Source: Adiantum capillus-veneris
Taxonomy: Eukaryota; Streptophyta; Polypodiopsida; Polypodiales; Pteridaceae
NCBI GenBank assembly: GCA_014529385.2
Contig: CM043951.1
Span: forward strand, 108,422,469-108,486,468
Length of the DNA stretch: 64,000 nt
Direction: 5' to 3'
Shown here: positions 12,255-24,200 of the stretch, piece after piece
Layout: the number at the start of each line of letters is the position of its first letter
Numbering within the stretch: the first letter of the stretch is position 1
Translations under genes and position numbers: made by a program
The notes under the pieces: generated by a model
Seen by the model: the letters and a program-made list of their open reading frames with translations, nothing else
Told to the model about the DNA's origin: nothing
Database searches by the model: none

Positions 12255-14560
12255 TGCCCCCCTTCCTGAAGTAGATTCCGCCCTCGGAATATAACAGTCC
12301 AGCATCGGGATCCATGATAGGAGTACCTATAGCAGAAGAAAACAACATTGTGAAAGCTCAAAGGTAGCATGTGTAGGCGTGCAATAAGTGAGATGCATAC
12401 ATGATATTCTAAGAAATGCAAAAAAAAAAAAAATCATGAATTGTAACATTGCCAACTAGAACAAGCGTAGTACCTGAATGAAATGCAATTGAGTTAAGGT
12501 CTATTAGGTTGACTCTAAGAGAAGTACACAAGAGCTAGGGCTAAATTAAGTACTAGATTGACCAACATTAATTAAAAAATGTCGACTAAAGAGTAGTTAA
12601 CCCTAGGAATGCTCGTCGGGGTCTAAAGACTAGTGATCTTGTCACTTATACCACTTAAGTGTGATCAACATAAAATACAAGGAAGTTTGTGCTATTTGCT
12701 TTCTCTTGTATTTTTTATTTTTTTTCTCTTTTTTTCTTTTTTTATTTTTATTTTTATTGTCATAGTTGCTACAAGTAGCTGGGAGACTCGAGGTCTCAAA
12801 TACCAGCTTGAGCATAAACTAGCCGGGAGACTCAAGGTCTCAAATACCAACTTAACACATGGACTTCCACAACACAAGTCACACTTAGGTGGAATAAGCT
12901 AGAGAGAACTATATCTTCATAGCCTAAAACATTACTAAAGTTACTACAATTAATAGACTATTTAGGAATTATAGTCAGCAATTAAGTTGCCTAGTTTAGC
13001 CTAAGGTCCTAATACCTAATTAAAGTCAACTAATAGACCACACTCAAAGAGAAGAACAAGGTACTAAAAGTTTGAAAAAATTATAGCATCTAAATTGGCA
13101 ATGTCACAACTTCATAAATTATATGCATTGACAAGATGTAAACATGTAAGTGTGGAAAGCATAGATAAAAGGAAGTAGTACACATGATATATTGAAGAAC
13201 ACCCGTTGTAACATGTAAACATCCATTGTTTCTGTCCTCAAAAGGCATCCTTATACAGTCACAAACTTCACAATAGTCACCACCAAACATCCACCTTCCA
13301 GAGGCACATCAGTGGAAAGAGGTACCAATTCTTATTGAACACAATTAAAAAACATAAGGAGCCCTAACCTAATTATTTGCACTCCCCCTAAAGAGTCAAG
13401 GGAATATGATATTGTAGAGATTGGGGAGGAAACCTAAGGCTAAACTCCTATCCCCGTCGTCGAGAAAAACAAAGTCATCATCTGTGAGACCATATGTGCC
13501 ATCCATGTAATCATGTAAATCGTCTTCATCATTAGAGGCACCAAAGTTTACTAAGAAGGTCACTAGACTTCTATAGTCATCTTGGTCAAAAGGGTAGGCT
13601 TGTGCAATGGGAGAAACGTTCTCTACTAAGTATGGATCGGTCGTGGTCAAGAGACGTATCAGCCATTCTAACTCATCAAAATTTCTCTCACCAAATCCCA
13701 TATCTGTACACAGAGATAGATGAAGGTTAGAGTGCAAATATTACAAGGGTCGTGTCAAAAGGTGGTGCCCTTGTACATAATCTGTTTTTATGATTTTATG
13801 CTATGTATAGAACTCATAGGTTTCTAGATTTTTGTTTGGGGCCTCTTGCTCTTTTACTTTTTTATCTTGTTTTTGTGAGTATAAGGCTTTATATATACAT
13901 TCCCTAAGATTGGGAGATTGAGAGGTCAGGGAGGAATGTTGAGAGGGAAGCAAGTGAATGATGGATGTCAGCAATAGACACTCCCTCCTTTCTATAGAAT
14001 CTAGATCATACCTTTTGGAATGATGTAGTCACCTTTTGGAACCAATTGTTCCAAGTTCCCCTATGCGTTTCATCTAGTTGCAAGGGTGGTAAGATACTCT
14101 CCCATGATTTTATTTGCAACATTATTGTAGGTGGTGAACTTACAGCGGGAGGTGAAACTCTTGCTTGTTTGTATGGATATGTACAATGGTAGGTGGAGGT
14201 TGTGTCGAAGCTTCTATTTTCGTATAGGAACTACATGAAGAGCAAGAAGCTTCATTTGACTTTGATGTTCCTGAGCTAGGTGGAACAAATTGTTCTTTCT
14301 TTGGTACCCAAACTAGCTCTGGAGCGGGTGTGTAGCATTCTGTGATTTTTTCTTTTCCACGATCTTCAATTCGCTTTGGAGCTACAAGATTGGGCTCACA
14401 TGGGTCAGATGACAGGTAAGAACACAATTTACGTTTTGGCACCTAGATTTGATCATTTATTTCATAGTAGCCTTGGGCTTCCAATAGTTTTTTAGGAATC
14501 CAACACAACGTTTCTTTATATTTCTTGGGGCGAGTGGGACGTCTCTTACCAGGATCCTGT
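12255..14560 (-). mobile_element. Element C, left part: downstream coding remnants
   Basis: This stretch lies between C's polypurine tract at 12255-12264 and the insertion point of element B at 14560. Two protein-like minus-strand stretches stand out. One at 13396-13737 (113 codons) is strongly acidic, with a DDDFVFLDDGD segment. The other at 14140-14442 (100 codons) is Lys/Pro/Ser-rich, with a cluster of Cys and Ser near SCSSCSSYTK. The open sequence right up to 14560 is protein-like and stops at the B insertion. By position they correspond to the extra downstream ORF of element B, but I see no clear sequence match. A T-rich tract lies at 12705-12765, and a short 45-bp tandem repeat at about 12777-12855. 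C is broken, with many breaks. Confidence 0.5.
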
Positions 14561-15164
14561 TGTTAAGGCGGTTACGCTGCTAGCGGAAGCTAAATAGCGA
14601 GAACTCAACCAACAACAGAATTTGTCAGACGAGGACGGAGCTTGACCTGCAGGCGCATGGAAACAACTAGGTGGGTGTCAAATCACCTACTCGACCTTCT
14701 AATGACAATCACTACTAAGGAAATCAAATCTATGATCTAAAATACGCAAGTGACTGAAATCCGTACTACGAACGAATGCTATACGAAACAGGATCAAGAA
14801 TCATTGAATCAATCTCAAACTCAAGGGGAAGTCTATACACTAGGTAAGAACAACACCCTAAAGACTTGAACTGCAAAATCAACCTATAACCACTCCGTGC
14901 GGTAAACGCGTATGAAGATAGGCCCAAAAATACAGGTGATCGAAACTTGACCCCGATGGTACTAATGTGTAGCTCTACTCGTTGTGGTTCTGTAGATATG
15001 TTGCACGCTCCATTCCGACACACGAGTTGGAAGAAAACTCACACCGAAGCTCGTAGGAACTTACCACACATAGAAGCCGATAGCGCGCACTCTTGGTATC
15101 TGTGCGTAGCTCTCGCCGTTGCTAACACAATGGCGGCTCCGTAGCTCGCGTAGCAAGTAGATAA

Positions 15165-15199
<35 letters not shown>

Positions 15200-15486
15200 A
15201 CACAGTCACGGCGCTCCAAAAACTCACTTTGATTAATAATTTGAATCCTTTAGGTTACAAAAACTTTGGCTTATATACCTCAGCCTTGGAGGTGAGAACA
15301 TCTCTAACTAATTACATCAGTAAGTGAAATTACTTCGGGATTACAAGCCGGAAACTCAATTGAGTCCCGTTACTTAATGAATGGCTCAAATCAAAATTAA
15401 TGTCGGAAAGACATTTATTACAATCAATGGTTACAAAATGATGAGTGTGAGCAAAAATGTGGGTGTGATCCTCTGTTGGCTCAACA
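14561..15486 (-). repeat. Element B 3' LTR
   Basis: This 926-bp copy begins TGTTAAGGCGG and ends GGCTCAACA. It is shorter than the other LTR because its CT array (15170-15198) is only about 28 bp, against about 117 bp, and because a short segment beside the array is absent. An isolated ACGCGTATGA at 14906-14915 resembles half of the internal palindrome. Confidence 0.95.
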
Positions 15487-15512
15487 CTCCCCCCCCCCCC
15501 CCCCCCCCCCCG
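15487..15512 (-). other. Element B polypurine tract with a G23 run
   Basis: Immediately inside the 3' LTR the plus strand reads CTCC and continues as C to 15511. The element strand is therefore a run of 23 G followed by AG and the LTR start TGTTGAG. Position and composition identify the plus-strand primer of reverse transcription. Such a long pure G run is unusual for this site. Confidence 0.8.
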
Positions 15513-15548
15513 CGTTCATGTCGTCCCTGACATGACTTTTATGCTTGG

Positions 15549-18500
15549 TCAATAAAGTCCTGTCGTCTTGAGCATCTGCAAATGTGATTCGTATCGTAGG
15601 TTGCCTATGGTCAAGGTTGGGCTGAATATTTTGCTTTCGTGGGTGAAAAAGCCGATGTAGAAAGCTTCTTCGAATGTTTGCATGTGGAAGCTAGGCAAAA
15701 ACATAATCCTTTGGTATAGGAGGTGTAACACTTTTGGAGAAGGCTGCAATGAAAGATCGTACATCATATCAGTCACTGTGTCGGCCGTCGATAGTAGACT
15801 TGAGGTCGTGGCTTTATCTGGCGCGAACACTTCAATGCAAGCTAAGAGAGTCCTGCAGATTTTCTTGAGCATCTGACATGAAAGGTCAGGAGAGCCAGTA
15901 AAGAGCTTGATGGTGCCCGTTAGGGTTTTCACCATGTAGGCTTTACCTATTCTATCTCCTGTCTTTGGTCCTGGCATCCTGGGATAATTAAGTCAATTTG
16001 GCTTCTTTTCTGCAATCCTACCATGCTCTTTCCAGTTTCTGACTCTTGGCACCGGACAGAAGGTTGCATCCTCCCGAATCTCCTTTGGTGCCTCCACCAA
16101 GAAGATGAGGTAGGCTGGGTATTTGTTCAGCCAACCTTTCCTCCATCTAGGTTGTGAATCTACTATCTTCTTTGATTGTTCCTCCTTTGTGATGTCGCCT
16201 TCGTAAAGAGCGACATACTACTCCTCCTCTATTCTCTTTTTCGTCTTTAGCACTTCAAATTTCATCAAAGAGAAAGGCAGGCTGGGTTGCATCCACTGTT
16301 CATGGAGCACTTTTGTGTCTAGTCCCTGAAGTCTAATGGATATTAGGAGTCTCCTCTCCCATTCCATTTCCACCTTGGCACTCTCCTCTGCTGACTTTTC
16401 TATTTGATCATGGAGCCTTTGTTCTTCTTCTTCAGAGATTCTTGAAGTCGAGGCCACCTCTTGAGCTGGGGCTGGATCTTAAATTGTGTTTGCCTCTCCA
16501 GTTTCTGGTAGCTCTATGGCTGCTCCACTTGATTCTTCTTGTGGTGTCTCTGTTTCTCTTCTTTGTTGCTCTTGTAGATCTTGGAGCTGTTTTCGAAGGG
16601 CCTCATTCTCTGTCCGTAGTGTTTGATTTTCTAATGTGAGCCTCTCTTCTGCGGCCAATGATCCCTCCGCAATGTGCAACCTTTGCACTTGCTCTAATCT
16701 TAGCTCTCTTTGTAAGCTTCGGACCTGGTCTTCCAAAGCTGGTATGATAGCTCCCTCTTGTTCGGTTCCTGCTCTACTAGCTCTAGGGGTAGTCCTGAGT
16801 CTAGTGATTGTTCTTTCTTGGAGCTCGACTCTCTCCCTTAGCTCAATGAGCTCATCCTTGGCCGCCTCCAACTCATCCTCTATCCGCTCCCTTGCTTCCT
16901 GTGCACTTGTTACTTCTCTTGAAGCCTCGGTTAGCTGGAGTATCAAGCCGTCTCTCTCGTTTTCCGCGTCATAGAGTGATGCTTTATGACTTTCAGATTC
17001 AATCATAGAATTCTCTAATTTTCTCTGCAACTCCGCTTCCCTTTGTTTGGCTGTCTCAATCTCTACTTCCTTTGCCTTGGACCTTTCTTTTATCTTGCTG
17101 AGCAGTTCATGCACCATGTGCATGTCTTTTTCATCATCATCTGTCAACTCTAAAGCTCTTTCCGCCACCACCTCCACTGGCTTTGGCTCTTCTAGTACTT
17201 TCGGTTCGTCCAGTTTCTCTTCACTTTCTTTTTTACTCTTTGTTTTTTCCTCCGTTCATCTTGTTTTTGTAGGGTGATCCCATAAAATACCTCAAGGGCC
17301 TCTTCTTCGGTGTATCCTATCTCTACTAGATCCTCATAATCATTTCTCTTTTGCTGAGCTGGATCTATCTTCTTTTCTTTGGTCTCGGCCTCTGGCTTTT
17401 CCAAATCATCTGTGTCCACCTCTACTGTGGTCTCCTCCACAATTTTTTCCGTCTTCTTAGGGCTTGGTACATCAGTCATAGAGGGATATCTGTCCTCAGC
17501 TTCCTTGGCCTTCCCTTTGTCGGCTTGCCCATCTTTCTCTTGAGGCTTAGTAGACTCATCTACTTTCCTTTTCCCCTTGTCGTCTTTTTTTAGCTCAGCT
17601 TTTAATTGCTGTACCTCCTCTTCAGTGTATGGCTCGACAGGTTGCTGCTCTAGAATAGCCTCTGACTCCTCATAAGCTTTAATATATTGATCGTATTGAT
17701 CAATATGTGGCCTGGCTGAGCTAGTTCCGACTTTAGTGGGGTCTGGCACCCACCTTTCTTCAAAGTCACCCTTTAGAGCTCTTTCCGCTCTAAACTGCTC
17801 CACTAGTCTTTACATTCTTTCCGCTTTCTGACTTTTGGTTTGCTTGGGAGCAACCTTCTTCTTTAATTTCTTCTTAAGCGGCTCATTCACATCCTCTTTA
17901 GGTTCTAAAACTACTTCTAGTTTACGGCGTGCTCTTGTGGATGCCCTTTTGGATACTTCGGGCTGTTCTTCCTCCTCGTCGGCTTCTCTAAGACACTCAT
18001 TCTGGGAGGGAACCTTTGGCCACTGATCTCTAGCTCCAATAGCTTCATAAGCTATTCTTGTCAGAATTTCCGCTCCTCCTATGTACTTTGGCTTCTCGTT
18101 GTGCATGGCAATTACTTGCTCGTCGATGTGTTGAGCGTAATTCACCTCTTTTGGCATATTGCTCTTTAATGCCCATGTGATGGTGGTCGCAATGGCATGG
18201 GGTGGTGTCGTATACTTTTGCGGTCTTTTACTGCAAACATGAAGAAATTGGTTGTACAGTCGGCAAAGGGTTGCCGCTCTTGGGTCCGCCATATCTCCAT
18301 AGGTTGCATTCTGCTTCTTGGGCCCATAGACCTCTATGGCCTCCCTTCTTTCCCTGACCGAGCTCTCTTTGTTGTGCAGCTTCAATGCGTCTGCAATGAG
18401 CTGTGGAGTGATCTGTACTTCTACTTTCTCTCCATCCATGGCTGTCAATGTGGATTTTCCATCCTTCTGAATGGATGTTGCCAACTCGTACACTCTTCTT

Positions 18501-18814
18501 GTATCCACACCTGACGGTCTCGAGGTGAAGAAACTGTGCAAGTCTGCCCTTTCCAGGTACCTGCTGATGTCTTCTGACCTGCTATAATCTACCAATTCCT
18601 GTGGGATCATCGGTACATCCACCGCTTGCCCTTGAGGATCTCTGAAAGTCCCCTGGTAGATCTTTATTCCCTCTTTCTCCAATACTGCTTCCTCCACCCA
18701 AGTTTTGGTTGGCTTGAGGGTTTCTGCTGGAATGTCAAAGGGTTCCGCTTCTACAAGAGCATCTTTGATTGTCGGTCTTTTTCTCTTCGTTCCCGATGAC
18801 TTGGCGGAATCCAT
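15549..18814 (-). pseudogene. Element B ORF3: basic N-terminus, unknown middle, coiled-coil C-terminal half
   Basis: Five adjoining open stretches on the minus strand cover 3.3 kb between the second palindrome region and the 3' LTR. The first (17810-18814, 334 codons, ATG at 18814) begins with MDSAKSSGTKRKRP, a likely nuclear-import signal. It continues into a mixed alpha-helical domain (YGDMADPRAATLCRLYNQF, then TPPHAIATTITWALKSN) and ends in a Lys-rich tail. The next (17192-17803) is highly charged. The third (16479-17177) is a long coiled coil with heptads such as RIEDELEAAKDELIELRERV. The last (15549-15977) includes TFEEAFYIGFF, which recurs at 59564. Domain-level position recalls the extra ORFs of Athila/Tat elements. 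The function is unknown; a DNA- or chromatin-binding role is inference. The region is fossil with several breaks. Confidence 0.7.
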
Positions 18815-18980
18815 GGATCCTGTAACTCCGATTTCAGAAGTTAGCGTCTTTTTAGTACTGAAAGCCGAAATGAAGCTTTTAACTAGTCAAATGACTTGAA
18901 AATTGAAACATGAGCTATTCAGGGCCTAAGGATGCAAGGTAGGTGAAAAAATATGCAAAATGGGCTCAAAATCATGCTGG

Positions 18981-19991
18981 AGACAACATACGCGTATGAT
19001 GTCTTTTGTGTCAAAATGACTTCATATTGGTTGTGCTTGTAGCTGATAGTGTATACATGAGTATCATATGCTTGGATTTGAGTTTGGATCCCATTTGGTC
19101 AAGTTTTGGCCAGTTTAGTCCAGTTCCGGCTCTTGGCAAAATTTTGAAAGGGATTTGGATTTTATGATCCAAATTGGATAAAACTTGGTGGTTCACTTTC
19201 AAATGGCATGTAGATCACTTCTGTTTGGTGGTTGAAGCCCTGAGGTGCCAAAATCACATAGTGAGACATCATACGCATATGATGTCTTTTAGTGTATTTT
19301 TGGATCAAATTTCTCTATAAGCTTGGATTTGGCTTTAGATAGGCTTATTCAGTGGATTTATGAAGTTTGGATAGATTTTGGGCTAAAAATGGCTCTGGAA
19401 ACATCATACGCGTATGATGTCTTTTTCATCAATTTTGCATGGGATTGGTTCTATGGACTCCCCATGTACTAGTGAAGGGCTGTTTCTACTCAAATCTTGG
19501 TTTGGACTTGAGTATGTTGGATTTGGGCCAAAAATAGGCTTTAGGTGAAGGATTTTCCCTCAATTGGGCTAATGGGGTGATCCTCTTGACCAAATGGTTC
19601 CAAATTTCATATGTAGCATGTATTAGATATATATAATGGATGTATGATGACAAATGAGCAGTTTTGGCTCTGTAAGTGCAAATAGACATCATACGCGTAT
19701 GATGTCTTTTGTGTCAAAATGGTGCTTTTTGGTTCCAGATAGCTTGTAGATGTGTTAATCAACAATCCTACAAAGTTTCAATGAGTTTGGAGTTATTTTG
19801 ACAAAATTAGGACCAAAAATCAATTTTATGGCCTACTTTGCGTCTTTTTGGTTTTCCTCGGGTTTTCTAACTCCACTTCTCACGATACTTGGTTCATAGG
19901 ATGTGATTAACATGTGGAATGAGGCTATGCACTCAAATGTTGAAATGGATGTGAAATTCATGCTGTGAGACATCATACGCGTATGATGTCT
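18981..19991 (-). repeat. Element B palindrome array 2: five sites ahead of ORF3
   Basis: Five 24-bp sites lie at 18981-19004, 19264-19287, 19399-19422, 19684-19707 and 19968-19991. The core is ACATCATACGCGTATGATGT, flanked by AG and CT. The last two are perfect palindromes and the other three differ at one base each. Starts are 283, 135, 285 and 284 bp apart. The DNA between sites is much more diverged, although faint ~280-bp repeat homology remains (for example TGATCCAAATTGGATAAAACTTG). On the element strand an A-run precedes every site in this array. The proximal site ends 166 bp from the ORF3 ATG. Confidence 0.95.
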
Positions 19992-21983
19992 TTTCTTGAA
20001 ATGTTGGTCTTTTTGTGCAAAGAATGCTTTGTGCTAGTGCCCTAAGCCCCCTTATAGGCATTTCAGTCTCCGAAGTCGTCTTTTTGCCTTAGAGTTGAAT
20101 TTCTTCAACTTTTCTTCTCGAGAGTTGCATTTCCAACTCATTGGATATGTTGTGAAGCCATCTATTTGGTTGAACTTGACTTTGGCTCCCCGTTCTCCAT
20201 CTTTCTCCTTTTGGTTGCCCAAAAGCATCTTTTTCACCATCGGTAAGTGAATCAGCTTTCTTTTGGGTTTTGCTTGCAAACATAAGTCATCCATGTATAT
20301 TTGAAGCTGCTTCTGCAGTTTCATTTCATTCGGTCGTCAATTTCAGCCGTTATGCCAAAATGACGCTTTGTGTGTCTGTCGTTGAATCGGTTGTTTTGAT
20401 CCACTTTTGGTGGTCCAAACCTGGAGATACTCCATGGTTGCATTGCCCTCAATGTTGTTAAGCTTCCTGAGAAGTTTTGTGTCATTTCGACAACTTTTTC
20501 CTGTTTGCCTCTTGCAGGCTCTGTTGACCTAGGGTTTTTCCAGTCGTTCTTTCTCGAGCTTTGAGTGTTAGAAACCCATCTTCTATACTAGGGTAACCCA
20601 CCTATAAGTTCTTGCAAGGTTTGGTTAGGCGGTTGTGCCACTACCTAGCATTCTACCGCATTCCCCGTCTGCTCTTGTTTCTTGGTTTTGGTCAGTTTTC
20701 ACGATAAAAGTTAATGATAAGCATCAAAAGCTTATGGCAACGAGTCTACCTCTCATGTCTGGTGTCCTCTAAGCTCTCGTAGCAGTCGTAGAAGGCTGTA
20801 GAAGGTTGGATGCTCCTATGTGCTCTTTGCTCTCTCCAAGAAGGTAATAGTGGAAATGAGCTTGAAAGTGATGTGAAAAATACTTAACTTTGGACTTCTC
20901 GGATCACTTGTTACCAAATTTGACATGTGCTCCTATCTCGTTGTGAAATGCACTTTAGAATTTGAAATTTCTCAATTTGGACTCCGTTTGACCACTTAAC
21001 TTAACTTCGGATTTCCCGGATCACTTGTTACCAAATTTGACATGTGCTCCTATCTCGTCGTAAAATGCACTTTAGAATTTGAAATTTCTCAATTTGGACT
21101 CCGTTTGACCTGTTTCTGAGAAATCTGTCCACTTTGCCAAAATTTTGTCATTTCGGGCTTTCCGCAACTTTTCCAGAATTGTACTCAATTTTTACCATGG
21201 GTTGCCCTTGTCATTAGGATCATCACCATCTATTCTTTTCTTTTTTCTGATCTTGTTTCACCTGCTTTTTTTTATATTTTTCTTTTACTTTTATTAAGAA
21301 AATCATAAAAAATAAAGGAAAATAGAAAATTGAAGCCAAAAAATTCCAAACATACACAATAAATAGCTGGTAACCCTGTGTATATGAATATACACTTATT
21401 TGTGATTTTTGGACTTGGATTACCACTTTTTTCCACTTTTTAGCTCCAAAAACACTCTTATTTAGTGATATTTACACGTCTAGAGACCCAAATTCATCAT
21501 TTGATCTCTTCTTGTTGGAAAACAAGGTATATAAGGGCATAAATATTATCAATATCCGCAATCAAACATAAAAATTACGAAATCATGTAAGACACTGTCA
21601 TTGTAATATAATTTTTGTTTTTCTTTGTTTTTGTCGTTTGTAGCTGCTTTGTAGCTCCTGTATACCTGTATACCTCCCCCCCTCCTAGTCTGAGTCCTCC
21701 TGGACGACTATGAAGTGTCTGTGGGCGAAGCATTGTACTTGTTTTGGTCATAAGTTTCCAATGCAATTGTAGAGCGATGATACAACAGTCTTTCCAATAA
21801 ACCTGCTCTTTGTTTGATTGAAGGATTGGTGGTCGGGTTTTGGGTTGGTTTTGGCACTTCGGTAGTAGAATCAATAGATGGATTCTTCTTTACCTTGTTA
21901 TTTTTCACAATCCAAATCTGCGTCAAAGAGAAATCCAGTTGTATAGAAACTTTTGGTTGCCATTGCTTCTTCTTTTTCTCTGG
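19992..21983 (-). other. Element B non-coding spacer between second retropepsin and ORF3
   Basis: No long reading frame is found. A 117-bp tandem duplication lies at about 20885-21110; GGATCACTTGTTACCAAATT occurs at 20901 and 21018. At 20280-20302 there is an exact 23-base copy of the segment encoding the RT active-site region at 25074-25096. The rest is AT-rich with no recognised signal. Confidence 0.6.
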
Positions 21984-23075
21984 TTATTGTTTACCTTTGT
22001 TCTTGGATTCTTCCTTTGGAGTTGGCTCTGCTCCTTTAGTGAACTTAACTGATTGACTTTCACCTTCGTATTTGATAAGAACTGATTTAGAACTCCAGTC
22101 AATCATTGCATTGTATTGCTTCTGCCATGGTTGTCCTAGCAATAATGGATGTTGTGTATCTTGGTCTTCAACCACGTAAAACATATGAGGATACACATAC
22201 TGGTTAATCTGTACATGTAAAACTGTGCATCCGACAGTTTTGATTGAATTCTCAGAGTAACTCTTTAACTCTTGCTTGGCAGTTTGTAATTTAGTGTCAT
22301 TTCTCAATTGTCTATACAAACTGAGTGAAAGTAGGTTAGTTTGAGCTCCTGAATCCAATAGTGCTCTGGCTTTGATTTGGTTGGTTCCTACTTTGCATTC
22401 AATGATGGGTTCTTCTTTGTCATTATCCATTTCTATTATATTGACTGCGTTTATTCGTATTGCTCCTTCATTGCGCTGTTTCTGACGTAGTAGTCTTCTT
22501 GTCTCCATTATTTCCTTCGCCTCGGCTTGCGCTTCCTCCACAATCGTTTTCTTTTTCTGGACACGCAGCTTTTCTTGATGTATTTTGAGAAACATGTCTT
22601 GGGTTAGCGGCAAAAGATACTTTTTCACTCTGCATCCACTAATCCAATTGGGCATTTCTTCTCCGTCTAATGTAGCAAGCTTGACGGCTCCACTTGGTGA
22701 TAGATCTTTAATCACCAGAGGTCCCATCCCTCGCTTTTTAAGCTTCTTAGCATGCTGTTTCAGAGTGTAAACTAGGACATAGTCCCCAACCTTAAACTCT
22801 TTAGTCCGCACATGCTTATCAAAAAATTCCTTTTGTCGCCTTTTTTGAGCGTAGATAGAAGCTACTGCTTTTAGGCGAAGCTCATCTAGCTTTTCCAGGT
22901 CATCTATTCTATCAGAAAGCTCGTGCCCTGTCCACTCTAGATCCTTAGCCACCCTTAAGGTTGAAATCAAGAATTCTATTGGTAAGATAGCATTTAGCCC
23001 AAAAACCATGTTATATGGGGTCGTTCCTGTTGATGTTTTATATGCTACCCTATATGCCCATAATGTTGAATGCAA
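21984..23075 (-). pseudogene. Element B integrase C-terminus fused to a second retropepsin-like domain
   Basis: One uninterrupted 363-codon stretch holds the end of the integrase and then an aspartic protease. Codons 1-150 give STLWAYRVAYKTSTGTTPY, the KEFKVGDYVL block and PLVIKDLSPSGAVKLATLDG, typical of gypsy integrase C-termini. After a charged linker (about 150-215), codons 225-330 contain ARALLDSGAQTNLLS, then HPLLLGQPWQKQYNAMIDW. These are the active-site and flap-distal blocks of retropepsins. This protease is distinct from the one ahead of RT (26750-27110). The usual gypsy order has none behind integrase. The same order is seen in element C. The role is unknown. Confidence 0.85.
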
Positions 23076-23084
23076 CTTCTGGTC

Positions 23085-24200
23085 CTAGTCAGTTCTCGAC
23101 TCAGATACAATCTTCGTAAGGACCGTGCATATGGTTTTGTTTGTTGCTTCAGCTTGTCCGTTTTCTTGTGGGTGATACGGGGCTGATTTCCTATGGATTA
23201 CCATGAATTCATCTAGAAGGATCTCTATCACTTCATTTATAAAATGTGTGCCTCGATCACTCACAATTTCTATTGGCAATCCATATCGTACAAAGACGTA
23301 TTCATATAGAAATTGTGCCGTGGTCCTGGCATCTGCTTTTTGAGTTGCCTTTGCTTCGACCCACTTTGTTAGATAGTCTGTAGCCACAACGATGTATTGT
23401 GCATGAGTCTTATATGCAAGAGGTGAAATGGGTCCGACATAATCAATCCCCCATTTTGCAAAAGCTCTTGCCCCCATCATTGGTCTAAGCGGCATATCAT
23501 CTCTTTTAAGTGGTACTTTGGTCCGCTGACAGTCATCACACCGTTTAACGTATTCCTCAGCGTCCATATGCAATGTTGGCCACCATATTCTTGCGGCTAA
23601 GACAAGTTTTGATGTCTTATCACCTGAGAAATTGCCTCCACCTACTCCTCCATGAGCTTGCTCCAGGATTATCACATACTCAGACTCTGATGCGCAAATC
23701 CTAAGCTGGTTGTCTTTACCTGTTTTATAGAGTTGATCTCCTATTAAAGTGTAATCTCTAGCTTCTGTCTCTACAGATTTCTGACGAGCTTTTGACGTTC
23801 CTTCTGGGAAAGTTCTATTTGTGAGATATTCAACAATATACTGACTCCATTCCGGAGCGATCATTATCTGATATAATGTCGAATACTCTGCTGGCGGTTT
23901 TGATGAACATACAATACATACAGTGACATATTCATGTACTCTTTCTTTCATTCCTGGCCAATAGACTCCCAATTGTAACAAATTCCTATATGTGTTCCTT
24001 CTGGAACAATGAAATGTACATTCCTAAACATGTGCTTCGCGCAGATATATATTATATTCCTCAGGATTGATGCATAGTCGTAAAACATGATCATTTCCCA
24101 ATTGATACAACCTTCCTGCAACCAATTGAAGATTCTTCGATTGCTGAATAGCAATATGTTTCTGGTTGTATTCTCTTCTATCAAACTCTCCTCCATAGGT
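23085..24200 (-). pseudogene. Element B integrase core with two zinc-binding modules
   Basis: The stretch at 23085-23981 contains an H2C2-type zinc module (AHGGVGGG, ending CDDCQR), then the DDE catalytic core: GIDYVGPI, IVSDRGTHF and YHPQENGQAE. Just upstream (about 23900-24200) there is a second, diverged copy of the whole linker plus zinc module: PKWSQNVVSLL, GRLYQLGNDHVLRLC and YWPGMKERVHEYV before CIVC. These mirror APEWSQYIVEYL, DQLYKTGKDNQLRIC and WWPTLHMDAEEYV before CDDC. Integrase inserts the cDNA into chromosomes. The duplicated module is unusual. The region is fossil. Confidence 0.8.

Noticed and set aside
18981-19991. CRISPR-like array
   Set aside because: The repeats are palindromic and short, but spacers are about 260 bp, related to each other and sit within a plant retrotransposon. 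There is no cas-like gene.
20052-20324. Minus-strand frame with IYMDDLCLQ, suggesting a second RT
   Set aside because: Only a 23-base segment matches the RT. The flanking residues do not, so it is not an RT domain and is listed as a short exact copy instead.
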